Numbered from the stretch's first letter, positions 9,281 to 18,899 are shown. The stretch is DNA of 64,000 bases from Thiobacillus denitrificans ATCC 25259 (GCF_000012745.1 NC_007404.1:2108001-2172000), one strand, 5' to 3'. Numbers and translations are program-made. The notes: generated by a model not told the origin, from the sequence alone.

Positions 9281-9604
9281 TCAGTATTTCACCCGGAGCC
9301 CCTTCTGTTCCGCGAAGTAGGCGGCGAGATCCGCCATGTCGGCATCGGAGAGCGTCTTGACCTGCTCCGCCATGATCGGATTCTTGCGCTTGCCGGAACG
9401 GTAGTCCTGGAGCGCGTGATACAGATAGTCCCTGTGCTGGCCGGCGAGCTTGGGAAAACCGGCGACGGTGCTGTCTCCGCCGACGCCGTGGCAGGCGGCG
9501 CAGGCCTCGGCTTTCGCTTTACCTGCCGCGGCGTTGCCCTTGCCGGCGTGGGCCATCGAGACGCCGAAGACGAGCGCGGCGGCGATGATGAGGGGTGTCT
9601 TCAT
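9281..9604 (-). CDS. Small monohaem cytochrome c (c553/c4-like)
   Basis: A 107-aa periplasmic class I cytochrome c. It has a Sec signal peptide (MKTPLIIAAALVFG..., cleavage after AHA), one haem site CAACH near residue 36, and a distal Met ligand most likely in NPIMAEQ. It probably carries electrons between quinol-oxidising or sulfur-oxidising enzymes and terminal oxidases, but the partner is not visible. It lies 9 bases downstream of a second cytochrome of the same type and is followed by a strong terminator, so the two form a short operon. Confidence 0.92.
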   Translation of the reverse strand: MKTPLIIAAALVFGVSMAHAGKGNAAAGKAKAEACAACHGVGGDSTVAGFPKLAGQHRDYLYHALQDYRSGKRKNPIMAEQVKTLSDADMADLAAYFAEQKGLRVKY

Positions 9605-9613
9605 GAGGGCTCC

Positions 9614-9949
9614 TTAGTCGGCCGGGCCGTTGTAGGACGAGGCATAGTAGGCGGCGATATCCTGCATGTCCTGCTCGGACAGGCTGCCCGCGATGCCGAC
9701 CATGCTTGGATGGCTGCGTTCCCCGCTCTTGTAGGCCTTGAGCGCCGCCACGATATAATCCGCGTGCTGTCCGCCCAGTTTGGGCACGCTGTAGACGCTG
9801 GGATAAGCCGTCCGCCAGCCCGGAATGCCGTGACACCCGGCACACATTGACGTTTTGACCTGTCCGGCCTTGGGATCGCCGGCCGCGTGCGCCGGCACGG
9901 CCAGGCCCATCAGCACGGACGCGCACAGCGACATCGTGATGGTTCTCAT
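9614..9949 (-). CDS. Small monohaem cytochrome c
   Basis: A 111-aa periplasmic cytochrome c with a signal peptide (MRTITMSLCASVLMG..., cleavage after AHA), haem site CAGCH near residue 37, and a candidate axial Met in HPSMVGIAG. I chose ATG 9949, which has AGGAGAG upstream; the frame stays open further but encodes no family sequence. It resembles the downstream neighbour (KLGGQHADYI versus KLAGQHRDYL), suggesting an old tandem duplication or the two halves of a c4-like diheme pair made as separate proteins. Confidence 0.9.
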   Translation of the reverse strand: MRTITMSLCASVLMGLAVPAHAAGDPKAGQVKTSMCAGCHGIPGWRTAYPSVYSVPKLGGQHADYIVAALKAYKSGERSHPSMVGIAGSLSEQDMQDIAAYYASSYNGPAD

Positions 9950-10009
9950 CTTGCTCGCTCTCTCCTCGGTGGTTGATCGTCCTTGCCCCGTCTGGCGCGG
10001 GTTGACACG

Positions 10010-10015
10010 ATTATA
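10010..10015 (-). promoter_or_regulatory. Candidate -10 box for the cytochrome c pair
   Basis: A perfect TATAAT on the minus strand 61 bases before the cytochrome start at 9949. No convincing -35 is seen. Confidence 0.45.
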
Positions 10016-10112
10016 GAGCGCGAAGGGCCGGCCGGGTCGTGCCACCGTGGCAAAAAATCCTTTTATGACAATGGCTTATAACATTATTCCCTAATATTCT
10101 TCTGGAGTCCGC

Positions 10113-11975
10113 GTGATCGATCTCAAGGCCTGCCCGCTGTGGCTGTATCGGCTGCTGCCCTTTCTGCGCTGGTGGCCCAACGTCACGGCGCATACTTTCA
10201 AGGCCGACAGCGTCGCGGCGCTGACCGGGGCGCTGATCGTCCTGCCGCAGGCCGTCGCTTTCGCGACGATCGCGGGCCTGCCGCCGGAATACGGACTCTA
10301 CGCGGCGATGGTGCCGGCCGTCGTCGCGGCGCTTTGGGGGTCGAGCTGGCATCTGGTATCGGGACCGACGACCGCGATCTCGATCGTCGTCTTCGCCGCG
10401 ATCAGTCCGCTGGCGGAACCCGGCAGTCCGCAGTTCGTCACGCTGGTGCTCACGCTGACCTTCCTCGCCGGCGCGATCCAGCTGGCGATGGGCCTCGCCC
10501 GTCTCGGTGGCCTCGTCAACTTCATCTCGCACACGGTCATCATCGGCTTCACCGCGGGCGCGGCGATCCTCATCGCAGCCAGCCAGATCAAGAATTTCTT
10601 CGGCCTCGACATGCCGCGCGGCGCGCATTTTCACGAGGTACTGATCCACTTCGGCTCGCATCTCACCGACATCCAGCCGTGGGTCGCGACGGTCGGTGCG
10701 GCCACCCTCGCCGCCGGCATCCTGGCGCGGCGCTATCTGCCGAAGCTGCCCTACATGATCGTCGCGATGGTCGTCGGCAGCGTCACGGCGGCCGTGCTGA
10801 ACGCACGCCTGGGACAGGAGGCTACCGGCATCCTCACGGTCGGCGCCCTGGCGGCGTCGTTTCCGCCGCTGTCGATGCCCGATTTCTCGCTCACCGCGAT
10901 CAAGCAGACGATCTTCCCGGCGACGATCATCGCGGTGCTCGCGCTGACCGAGGCGGTCGCGATCGCCCGTTCGGTCGCCACGCGCTCCGACCAGCGCATC
11001 GACAGCAACCAGGAATTCGTCGGCCAGGGCCTGTCCAACCTCGCCGGCAGTTTCTTCTCCGGCTACGCGTCAAGCGGTTCGTTCAACCGCAGCGGCGTGA
11101 ACTACGCGTCCGGAGCGAAGACCCCGCTCGCCGCCGCGATGTCGGCGCTGTTCCTGCTTCTCATCGTGCTGCTCGTGGCGCCGCTCGCCGCCTATCTCCC
11201 CGTGCCGTCGATGGCGGCAATCCTGTTCATCGTCGCCTGGAGCCTGATCGACTTTCACCACATCGGCGAAATCGTCAAACGCCACAAGCGCGAACGGGTC
11301 GTACTCGCGCTGACCTTCGTCGGAACGCTGGTCGACCTCGAAAAGGGCATCTTCCTCGGCATCCTGGTGTCGCTGCTGTTCTACCTCTACCGCACCTCGC
11401 AGCCGTCGATCCGCGAGCTCGTCCCCGACCCGGCCGAACTCCGCAATCCGCGCCGCAAGTTCGTCGCCAAGACGCCCGACACCGCGACCTGCCCGCAGAT
11501 GCCGATCCTGCGCGTCGAAGGGTCGATCTTTTTCGGCGCGGTCGAGCACGTGCAACGGCATTTCCGCAACGTCGACGAAGCCGACCCCGACAAGAAGAAC
11601 CTGCTCATCACCGCGCGCGCGATCGGCTTCATCGACCTCGCCGGCGCGGAGATGCTCGCCAAGGAGTCGAACCGACGGCGCAAGCTGGGAGGCAATCTCT
11701 ACCTTGTCGGTGTGCAACCGGATTTCTGTGAAATGCTGCGCCGCAGCGGGCAGGTCGACACCGTCGGCGAAGACCAGATCTTCCGCCACAAGGGCGAAGC
11801 GCTGCAGGCGATCTACCCGCGCCTCGACAACGAGATATGCCGCCGCTGCACGGCGCGCATTTTCGACGAATGCCACGTCGCCCTGCCCGACGGCACGCCG
11901 CGCGCCGTCGCCGATCAGCGCGAGGCGGAAGCGGCTCTGGCGCGCCTCCACGCCCAGGGCGCAACCGCGTCCTGA
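10113..11975 (+). CDS. SulP family anion transporter with STAS domain
   Basis: A 620-aa inner-membrane transporter. The SulP membrane part (about residues 15-420) has hallmarks such as LPQAVAFATIAGLPPEYGLY and a FFSGYASSGSFNRSGVN loop, and a cytoplasmic STAS domain follows (about 460-570). Members move sulfate, bicarbonate or other anions; in an autotroph either of the first two is plausible and the sequence does not decide. The tail after STAS carries ICRRCTARIFDECH, a small Cys cluster that is unusual for the family. The start is GTG 10113 with CTGGAG upstream. The 3' end overlaps the convergent nuclease gene by 61 bases. Confidence 0.9.
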   Translation: MIDLKACPLWLYRLLPFLRWWPNVTAHTFKADSVAALTGALIVLPQAVAFATIAGLPPEYGLYAAMVPAVVAALWGSSWHLVSGPTTAISIVVFAAISPLAEPGSPQFVTLVLTLTFLAGAIQLAMGLARLGGLVNFISHTVIIGFTAGAAILIAASQIKNFFGLDMPRGAHFHEVLIHFGSHLTDIQPWVATVGAATLAAGILARRYLPKLPYMIVAMVVGSVTAAVLNARLGQEATGILTVGALAASFPPLSMPDFSLTAIKQTIFPATIIAVLALTEAVAIARSVATRSDQRIDSNQEFVGQGLSNLAGSFFSGYASSGSFNRSGVNYASGAKTPLAAAMSALFLLLIVLLVAPLAAYLPVPSMAAILFIVAWSLIDFHHIGEIVKRHKRERVVLALTFVGTLVDLEKGIFLGILVSLLFYLYRTSQPSIRELVPDPAELRNPRRKFVAKTPDTATCPQMPILRVEGSIFFGAVEHVQRHFRNVDEADPDKKNLLITARAIGFIDLAGAEMLAKESNRRRKLGGNLYLVGVQPDFCEMLRRSGQVDTVGEDQIFRHKGEALQAIYPRLDNEICRRCTARIFDECHVALPDGTPRAVADQREAEAALARLHAQGATAS

Positions 11976-12400
11976 TCCTGCCAGAGACCACGACGTGCGC
12001 GCCGCGCCTCGCGTTCGAGTGCGCGCACCCTGCGGTCGCGCGACGACGCCCAGGCGTGGCCCGCGCGTACGAGTTCGGCGTTGACCGCCAAGGCATCGAC
12101 CGCGAGCCTCCCGAGCTTGCGCCCGTAGACGTCGGTCGCGACGATCTCGAGGCTCCCGTGGCGCTTGAGCGTGAGCGACTCGAGCGCATCGGTCGCGACA
12201 TCCCCATGCGCCTGGTCGGCCTCGGGCGCGTCGATGTCGACGAGGCGGACCTTGAGGAAGGCGCGCGACGCCGCGCCATAGGAATCGGGCCGGAACAGCA
12301 CGGTGTCTCCGTCGATCACGACGACGACCCGGCCCGCGATCGTCTCCGCCTGCGCCAAGGCCGCGGCAAACAGCAGGATCAGGCCGAGCAGCGGTCTCAA
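11915..12400 (-). CDS. Secreted thermonuclease (SNase) family nuclease
   Basis: A 161-aa protein with a Sec signal peptide (first about 18 residues, ending AQA) and one staphylococcal-nuclease domain. Family motifs are VIDGDTVLF (calcium-site Asp), VRLVDIDAPE (catalytic Arg and Glu) and DVYGRKLGRL (second catalytic Arg), so it is probably an active exported nuclease. The tail is Arg/Ala rich. It starts inside the last codons of recN (4-base overlap) and runs into the convergent SulP gene. Confidence 0.88.
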   Translation of the reverse strand: MRPLLGLILLFAAALAQAETIAGRVVVVIDGDTVLFRPDSYGAASRAFLKVRLVDIDAPEADQAHGDVATDALESLTLKRHGSLEIVATDVYGRKLGRLAVDALAVNAELVRAGHAWASSRDRRVRALEREARRARRGLWQDQDAVAPWAWRRARAASASR

Positions 12401-14052
12401 CCCGCGAGCATCTCCGCAGCGTGCTGGCGCGTCGTCGACGTGATCCGGATGCCGCCGAGCATGCGCGCGATTTCCTCGACCCGCGCCGCCGCGTCGAGCG
12501 ACTCGATGTTCGACGAGACGAATCCGCCCTTGGCCTGCTTCGCGACGCGCAGGTGCCGGCTGCCGCGTGCGGCGACTTGCGGCAGGTGGGTGATGACGAG
12601 CACCTGGCGCGTTTCGCCGAGGCGGGCGAGGCGGCGCCCGACCGCTTCGGCGACGCTACCGCCGATGCCGACGTCGACCTCGTCGAAGATCACCGTCGGC
12701 ACCCCGGCGACCCCGGACAGGGCGGTCTGGATCGCGAGGCTGACGCGAGAAAGCTCGCCGCCCGAGGCGACCTTGGCGAGCGGCCCAGACGCGATGCCGG
12801 GGTGGCTGGCGACGAGAAACTGCACGTCCTCGAGTCCGTGCGCACGCGGCTCGCTCGACGGTACGAGCGCAATCTCGAGCCTCCCGCCCGCGAGCGCGAG
12901 TTCCGCCATCGCCGCGCTGACCTGTCCCGCCAGGGCATCCGCCGCGCGGCGCCGCGTGCGCCCGAGCTTTCCGGCCAGATCGCGGTACTGCGCCCAGGCC
13001 GTGTCTTCTTTCGCCTGCAATGCCTCGACGTCGTCGTCGGCGCCGAGTTCGGCGAGCCGCGCCATGAACTGGTCAAGCAGGGGCGCGAGCGCGCCGGGCT
13101 GGACGCGGTGCTTGCGCGCGAGCCGGTGCATGTCGGCGAGCCGGCGATCGAGCTCGGCAAGCCGTTCCGGATCGAGGCTCAGCGTATCGGCGTAGCGGCG
13201 CAGATCGAGCGCGGCCTCCGCGACGTCGGCGCTCGCGGCTTCGAGCAGCTGGGCGACGTCGCCCAGGCTCTCGTCGAGCGCACGCATCTCGGCCAGCCGT
13301 CCGCTCAAGCCGGCGAGCACGCCTGATATCGACGACTCGTCCTCGTCGAGGCCGCCGATCAGCGCCTGGCTACCCTCGAGCAGCGTCGTGACGTGCGCCA
13401 GGCGTCCGTGCTCCGCCTGGATCTCGTCCCAGCGCGCGAGATCGTCGCCGAGCGCGCACAACTCCTCGACGGCGAGTTGCAAGCCTTCGCGTTCGATCTG
13501 CCGCGCCTGCCCGTGCGCCGCGGCGTCGTGGCGCTGCTGCCGCGCCGCCTGCCAGGCGTGCCAGGCGGCGCCGACCGCGGCCGCCTGCTGCTGCGCGCCG
13601 GCGTAGGCGTCGAGCACGTCGCGCTGGGTCTGCGCGCGCAGCAGCGCGTGGTGCGCGTGCTGGCCGTGAATGTCCAACAGGAACTCGGCCGCTTCCTTGA
13701 GTTGCGACAGCGGCGATACGCTCCCGTTGATGAAGGCGCGCGAACGGCCGTTCGCCTCGATCACACGGCGCAGAATGAGAACGTCGTCGTCGGCCGCCAC
13801 GCCCGCCGCGTCGAGCCATCGCGCAAGTTCAGGCAGGCCGGCGATGCTGAATTCCGCGGCGATTTCCGCACGCGCCGCGCCCTGGCGGACGACCCCACCT
13901 TCGGCGCGGTCGCCCAGCGCCAGCGCCAGCGCGTCGACCAGGATCGACTTGCCGGCGCCGGTTTCACCGGTGAGCACGGTCAGGCCGGGACCGAAGTCGA
14001 GTTCGACCGCTTCGACCAGCAGGTAATTGCGAATGGAGAGGTGGGACAGCAC
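12397..14052 (-). CDS. recN: DNA repair protein RecN
   Basis: SMC-like ATPase that acts in recombinational repair of double-strand breaks. The 551-aa protein has an N-terminal Walker A (GETGAGKS near residue 33), a central coiled-coil region rich in Leu/Ala/Glu with heptads, and a C-terminal signature (LASGGELSRV-like: VASGGELSRVSLAI) and Walker B (VIFDEVDVGIGG). Length is normal. It lies downstream of nadK, an arrangement common in betaproteobacteria, with a 104-base gap, and overlaps the SNase gene by 4 bases. Confidence 0.97.
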   Translation of the reverse strand: MLSHLSIRNYLLVEAVELDFGPGLTVLTGETGAGKSILVDALALALGDRAEGGVVRQGAARAEIAAEFSIAGLPELARWLDAAGVAADDDVLILRRVIEANGRSRAFINGSVSPLSQLKEAAEFLLDIHGQHAHHALLRAQTQRDVLDAYAGAQQQAAAVGAAWHAWQAARQQRHDAAAHGQARQIEREGLQLAVEELCALGDDLARWDEIQAEHGRLAHVTTLLEGSQALIGGLDEDESSISGVLAGLSGRLAEMRALDESLGDVAQLLEAASADVAEAALDLRRYADTLSLDPERLAELDRRLADMHRLARKHRVQPGALAPLLDQFMARLAELGADDDVEALQAKEDTAWAQYRDLAGKLGRTRRRAADALAGQVSAAMAELALAGGRLEIALVPSSEPRAHGLEDVQFLVASHPGIASGPLAKVASGGELSRVSLAIQTALSGVAGVPTVIFDEVDVGIGGSVAEAVGRRLARLGETRQVLVITHLPQVAARGSRHLRVAKQAKGGFVSSNIESLDAAARVEEIARMLGGIRITSTTRQHAAEMLAG

Positions 14053-14156
14053 TCAGCAGTCTCCCTGCGGCCGACGTCCGGCCAGCTTTGCGGCGCCCGC
14101 ATCGCAGCCGGGCACCGCGTGCGCGCAAGGATCGCTCGGGACGGCCATCTTCTCGC

Positions 14157-15029
14157 TCAGAGCTTCTTGCCCCAGTGCAGCTTCTGCCGCAGGGTGTCGT
14201 AGTAGCTGTAGGAATGCGGATGCAGCAGCGTGATCGGGCGGTTCGCCCGCGTGATCCAGACGTGGTCGCCGCTTTGCAGGTCGAAGTGATGCTGGCCGTC
14301 GAAGTGGACGCGCGCGTCGTCGGCGTAGGTCAGGTGCAGCTCGATGCGCGAACGGCCGCTGACGACGATCGGCCGCGCCGACAGCGTATGCGGGCAGATC
14401 GGCACGAGCGCGACCGCTTCGAGGGTCGGGTGCACGATCGGCCCGCCGGCGGACAAGGCATACGCGGTCGTTCCGGTCGGGGTCGTGACGACCAGGCCGT
14501 CGGCACGCTGGCTGTAGACGAACTCGCCGTCGATCGCGATTTCGAGGTCGATCAGCCGCCCCGAGCCGCCCTTGCCGACGACGACGTCGTTGAATGCGGT
14601 CGCCTCAAAGACCCGCTCGCCGCCGCGCAGGATCTGTCCCTTGAGCAGGATGCGTTCTTCGGCGACGTATTGCCCGCTCAGGATCTCGTCGACCGCGTCG
14701 TACATGTGGTCGACGGTGATGTCGGTCAGAAAGCCGAGCCGGCCCTGGTTGATGCCGATCAACGGCACGCCGTGGGCCGAGAGTTCGCGCGCGATCGAGA
14801 GCATCGTGCCGTCCCCCCCCAACACGACGACGGCGTCGCTCTCGGTCGCGAGGTCGTGCAGGTTGCGCGTCGGGAAATCGGTGATGCCGAAATGTTCCGC
14901 CGTCTGGCACGCGAGCACGACGGCGTGCCCGCGTCCGCGCAGGAATTCGGCAAGCGCGCGGACCGAGGCCTCCATGCCCTGGTTGTCGTATTTGCCGACG
15001 AGGCCGACGGTGTGGAAAGGAATCTGCAT
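14157..15029 (-). CDS. nadK: NAD kinase
   Basis: Phosphorylates NAD to NADP. The 290-aa protein shows the signature VVLGGDGTMLSIAR near residue 70 with the catalytic Asp, then GINQGRLGFLTDI, and the second conserved Gly-rich region TTPTGTTAYALSAGGPIVHP. Length and motifs are standard. It is divergent from hrcA. A perfect -10 box lies only 8 bases before the ATG, so the transcript may be leaderless. Confidence 0.97.
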   Translation of the reverse strand: MQIPFHTVGLVGKYDNQGMEASVRALAEFLRGRGHAVVLACQTAEHFGITDFPTRNLHDLATESDAVVVLGGDGTMLSIARELSAHGVPLIGINQGRLGFLTDITVDHMYDAVDEILSGQYVAEERILLKGQILRGGERVFEATAFNDVVVGKGGSGRLIDLEIAIDGEFVYSQRADGLVVTTPTGTTAYALSAGGPIVHPTLEAVALVPICPHTLSARPIVVSGRSRIELHLTYADDARVHFDGQHHFDLQSGDHVWITRANRPITLLHPHSYSYYDTLRQKLHWGKKL

Positions 15030-15037
15030 GGGGAAGG

Positions 15038-15043
15038 ATTATA
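15038..15043 (-). promoter_or_regulatory. -10 box of nadK, start-proximal
   Basis: TATAAT on the minus strand, 8 bases upstream of the nadK ATG. Transcription would begin at or next to the start codon. The -35 is weak. Confidence 0.6.
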
Positions 15044-15132
15044 AAGGGGCCGGACGAGGATTCCGGACCCGCGCGTGTGCCGCCTCGCTGGCCGCGGCCG
15101 AAGCGGGTCTGACCGGAGCCGCCGTCCCTAGA

Positions 15133-15138
15133 TATAAT
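15133..15138 (+). promoter_or_regulatory. -10 box of hrcA, start-proximal
   Basis: TATAAT lies 7 bases upstream of the hrcA ATG, preceded by CTGACC as a poor -35. This implies a leaderless or near-leaderless hrcA mRNA. No CIRCE inverted repeat is seen here. Confidence 0.6.
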
Positions 15139-15145
15139 CTTCCGC

Positions 15146-16165
15146 ATGCTCAATGACCGTGCCCGCATCCTGCTCAAGACCCTCGTTGAACGCTACATCA
15201 GCGAAGGCGAGCCGGTCGGGTCGCGGACCCTGTCGAAGCACGCCGGGCTGGATCTGTCGCCTGCGAGCATTCGCAACATCATGTCCGACCTCGAGGAGAT
15301 GGGCTTCGTCGCCAGCCCGCACACCTCGGCGGGCCGGGTGCCGACGCCGCGCGGCTACCGCTTCTTCGTCGACACGCTGCTGACCGTGCGCCCCCTCGAC
15401 CAGGTCTCGGTCAATCACCTCGAGAACAGCCTCGCGGCCTCCGACCCGCAGCGGCTGATGACGGCGGCGTCGACGCTGCTGTCGGATCTGAGCCAGTTCG
15501 CCGGGCTGGTCATGACGCCGCGACGCAATCCGGCGTTCCGCCAGATCGAATTCCTCACCCTGTCGGACAAGCGCGTCCTGCTCATCATCGTCACGATGGA
15601 AGGCGAGGTCGAGAACCGCGTCATCGTCACCGAGCAGTCCTATAGCGCGGCCGCGCTGACCGAGGCCGCCAATTACTTCAACCAGAATTTCGCCGGCCAC
15701 AGCTTCGACCACGTGCGCAGCAAGCTGCGCGACGAACTCGGCCGCATGCGCGACGACATCACGCGACTCATGGCCGCGGCCGTCGACGCCGGCACCCAGG
15801 CGCTCGATGCGAGCCAGGACAACGTCGTCGTCTCGGGGAGCCGCAAGCTGCTCGACGTCGAGGAGCTGTCGAGCAACATGCGCAGCCTGCGCCGCCTGTT
15901 CGACGCCTTCGAGAAGAAGACCGGCCTGCTGCAGCTGCTCGACCAGTCGCGCAGCGCGGCCGGCGTGCAGATCTTCATCGGCGGCGAGTCCGAACTGCTG
16001 CCGCTCGACGAATGCAGCCTCGTCACCGCGCCCTACTCGGTCGACGGCGTCGTCGTCGGCACGCTCGGCGTCGTCGGCCCGACGCGCATGGCCTACGAGC
16101 GCGTCGTGCCGATCGTCGACGTCACCGCGAAAATCCTCTCCAGCGCCCTCTCCCAACACAAATGA
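15146..16165 (+). CDS. hrcA: Heat-inducible transcription repressor HrcA
   Basis: Repressor of groE/dnaK heat-shock genes through the CIRCE operator. The 339-aa protein opens with the winged-helix segment [18 protein letters not shown], followed by [20 protein letters not shown] and the wing [12 protein letters not shown]. The C-terminal part (ending [11 protein letters not shown]) is the family's inserted-dimerisation region. Length is standard. It overlaps hemH by an ATGA junction. Confidence 0.97.
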
Positions 16166-17265
16166 AATACGCCGAAGAGCCCGAATACGCGCACGGAACG
16201 CCGCTGTGCGCAGGCGTCCTGCTGGTCAATCTGGGCACCCCCGAGGCGCCGACGGCCGCTGCCCTGCGGCCTTATCTCAAGGAATTCCTGTCCGACCCGC
16301 GCGTGGTCGAAATCCCGCGCGCGCTCTGGTGGCTCGTGCTGAACGGCATCATTCTCAACACCCGGCCGCGCAAGTCGGCCGAAAAATACGCCGCGATCTG
16401 GACCAGCGAGGGGTCACCGCTGAAGGTCCACACCGAAAAGCAGGCGAAACTCCTCAAGGGCTGGCTCGGTGAGCACGCCGCCGCGCCGGTCGTCGTCGAC
16501 TACGCGATGCGCTACGGCCGGCCGGGGATCCCGGAGGTTCTCGCACGAATGAAGGCCGCCGGCTGCGACCGTATCCTCGTACTGCCGGCCTATCCGCAAT
16601 ACGCCGCGTCGAGCACGGCGACCGCGTTCGACGCGGCGTTCGACTGGCTGCGCAGAACGCGCAATCAGCCGGCACTGCGCACGCTCAAGCACTACCACGA
16701 CCACCCCGAGTACATCCGCGCACTCGCCGCCAACCTGCGCGACTACTGGCAGATGCACGGCCGCCCCGACGTCCTCGTCATGAGCTTCCACGGCGTGCCG
16801 CGCTACACGCTCGACAAGGGCGACCCCTATCACTGCGAATGCCAGAAGACGGCGCGCCTGCTCGCCGCCGCACTCGGCCTCGAGCCGGGTCAGTTCCGCG
16901 TGACCTTCCAGTCGCGCTTCGGCCGGGCCGAATGGCTCAAACCCTATACCGACAAGACGCTCGAAGCGCTCGGCCGCGAGGGCGTCGGACGGGTCGACGT
17001 CGTTGCGCCGGGTTTCACGGCCGATTGCCTGGAGACGCTCGAGGAACTCGCGATGGAGGGACGCGCGAGCTTTCTCGCCGCCGGCGGCAAGGAATTCCAC
17101 TACGTCCCCGCGCTCAACGAGCACCCGCAATGGATCGCCGCACTCGGCAGGATCGCGCTCGCCAACCTCGCGGGCTGGCTCGACGAGGGCTGGACACCCG
17201 ACGCCGACGAGGCGTCGCGTCAGCTCAGCAGAAGCCGCGCGCTCGCGCTGGGCGCGCAACGCTGA
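16162..17265 (+). CDS. hemH: Ferrochelatase
   Basis: Inserts Fe(II) into protoporphyrin IX, the last step of haem synthesis. The 367-aa protein has [12 protein letters not shown] near the N-terminus, the metal-site His in [10 protein letters not shown] and the conserved acidic residue in [17 protein letters not shown] chose ATG 16162, which overlaps the hrcA stop, over longer in-frame options inside hrcA because homologues start close to the VNLGTP motif. Haem supply fits the many c-type cytochromes in this window. Confidence 0.97.
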
Positions 17266-17274
17266 GAAATACGC

Positions 17275-17280
17275 TATAAA
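17275..17280 (+). promoter_or_regulatory. Candidate -10 box upstream of fccA
   Basis: TATAAA in an A-rich stretch just after hemH, 51 bases before the fccA ATG. There is no clear -35. Confidence 0.35.
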
Positions 17281-17330
17281 AAAACCTGTCCGCGCCGCGG
17301 GCCCCTCGGAAGCCGAACCGACCAACCCAA

Positions 17331-17627
17331 ATGACGCCGTCCTCCGCCGTCGCAAGCTGTCTGCTCCTCGCCCTGTCCGGCTTCGCGGTCGCTGCCGACC
17401 GTCATACGCTGACGATCGCGGCGACCTGCATGTCCTGCCACGGCCCGGACGGACGAAGCCTCGGCGAGATCCCGCGACTGGATGGCCTGAGCAGGACCGA
17501 GTTCGTCACGGCCCTACGCGATTTCCGGTCAGGCGCGCGCCGCGCGACGATCATGCAGCGCCAGGCGAGCGGCTACACCGACGCCGAAATCGACGCCCTC
17601 GGCGACTACTTCGCCACCCTGAAATAG
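17331..17627 (+). CDS. fccA: Monohaem cytochrome c, probable cytochrome subunit of sulfide dehydrogenase
   Basis: A 98-aa periplasmic cytochrome c with a signal peptide (cleavage near AVA, residue 21) and one haem site CMSCH near residue 34. A candidate distal Met lies in ATIMQRQ. It is 12 bases upstream of the flavoprotein gene fccB, so it most likely accepts electrons from sulfide oxidation at the flavin. Characterised FccA proteins of purple sulfur bacteria can be diheme; the single-haem short form here is seen in several thiobacilli. The assignment rests mainly on context. Confidence 0.82.
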   Translation: MTPSSAVASCLLLALSGFAVAADRHTLTIAATCMSCHGPDGRSLGEIPRLDGLSRTEFVTALRDFRSGARRATIMQRQASGYTDAEIDALGDYFATLK

Positions 17628-17639
17628 GCTTGCGCGTTC

Positions 17640-18899
17640 ATGCACCTCGACCGGCGTGACTTTCTCAAGCTTTCCGCGGCGACAGCCCTCGCGGCCCTGC
17701 CGGGCTGCGCGTCGCTGTCCGGCACCGCGCGCCCTCGGGTGGTCGTGGTCGGCGCCGGCTTCGGGGGCGCGACCTGCGCCAAATACCTGCGCAGGTGGGG
17801 CCCCGCGCTCGACGTGACCTTGATCGAGCCGAACGAACGCTTCGTTTCCTGTCCGATCTCGAACTGGGTGCTCGGCGGCCTGCGCAGCATGGACGACATC
17901 ACCCACGGCTACGGCGGCCTCGCCCGCCACGGCATCACGCTGATCCGGGATAGCGTCGTCGCGATCGACCCCGACACACGCACGCTGCGCACCGCTCAGG
18001 GCCTGCAAATCGGCTACGAGCGGCTCGTGCTCGCGCCCGGCGTGGAACTTCTCACCGATTCGGTGCGCGGCTTCGCCGACGCCGAGGCGGCCGGCAGGGT
18101 CGTTCACGCGTGGAAGGCCGGCGCGCAGACCGCGCTGCTACGGCGCCAGCTCGAAGCCATGCCGGACGGTGGGACCTTCATCGTGTCGATTCCGGCGGCG
18201 CCCTACCGCTGCCCGCCCGGCCCCTACGAGCGTGCATGCCTCGTCGCCCATTACTTCAAGCAGCGCAAACCGCGCTCGAAGATCATCGTTCTCGACGCCA
18301 ATCCCGATATCGTCTCGAAGAAACCGCTCTTCACCGACGCCTGGAACACGCTCTATCCGGGGATGATCGACTACCGCCCCAACAGCCCGGCGCTCGTCGT
18401 CGACGCGGCGAAGATGACGGTCTCGACCGACTTCGAGGACGTGCGCGGCGACGTGCTCAACATCGTGCCGCGGCAGCGCGCTGCGGCCGTCTGCGACCTC
18501 GTCGGCGCGCGCAACGACGGCAACAAGACGTGGTGCACGGTCGACTTCGCAACGTTCGAGTCGACCGCGGCACCCGGCGTCCACATCATCGGCGACTCGA
18601 TGGCGTCGCCGCTGCCGCGCTCCGGCCACATGGCGACCAACCAGGCCAAGGTCTGCGCCGGCGCGATCGTCGACCTGCTCGCCGACCGCGCGCCCGACCC
18701 CGCGCCGGTCATCGCCAACACGTGTTATTCCGCAACGTCCGACAGCACGGCGGGTTATGTCGCGCACGTCTACCGTCTCGTTCCCGGCAAGGGTTACGTC
18801 GCCGCGCCCGAGGGCGGCGCAACCACGACAGGCGACGCGCGGAACTTCCGCTACGCCGCCTCGTGGGCGAAGAACATCTGGGCCGAAATGCTGAGTTGA
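17640..18899 (+). CDS. fccB: Flavocytochrome c sulfide dehydrogenase, flavoprotein subunit
   Basis: Oxidises sulfide in the periplasm and passes electrons to cytochrome c. The 419-aa protein starts with a twin-arginine signal (RRDFLKLS, then an AATALAALPGCA core). It then shows the FAD dinucleotide fold VVVVGAGFGGATCAKYL and the FVSCPISN segment, where the Cys matches the covalent 8-alpha-cysteinyl-FAD position. The cysteines in PYRCPPGPYE and ANTCYSA fit the redox-active disulfide pair. A second FAD-binding region is VHIIGDSMASPLPRSGHMA. It pairs with the upstream cytochrome gene. Confidence 0.95.
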   Translation: MHLDRRDFLKLSAATALAALPGCASLSGTARPRVVVVGAGFGGATCAKYLRRWGPALDVTLIEPNERFVSCPISNWVLGGLRSMDDITHGYGGLARHGITLIRDSVVAIDPDTRTLRTAQGLQIGYERLVLAPGVELLTDSVRGFADAEAAGRVVHAWKAGAQTALLRRQLEAMPDGGTFIVSIPAAPYRCPPGPYERACLVAHYFKQRKPRSKIIVLDANPDIVSKKPLFTDAWNTLYPGMIDYRPNSPALVVDAAKMTVSTDFEDVRGDVLNIVPRQRAAAVCDLVGARNDGNKTWCTVDFATFESTAAPGVHIIGDSMASPLPRSGHMATNQAKVCAGAIVDLLADRAPDPAPVIANTCYSATSDSTAGYVAHVYRLVPGKGYVAAPEGGATTTGDARNFRYAASWAKNIWAEMLS

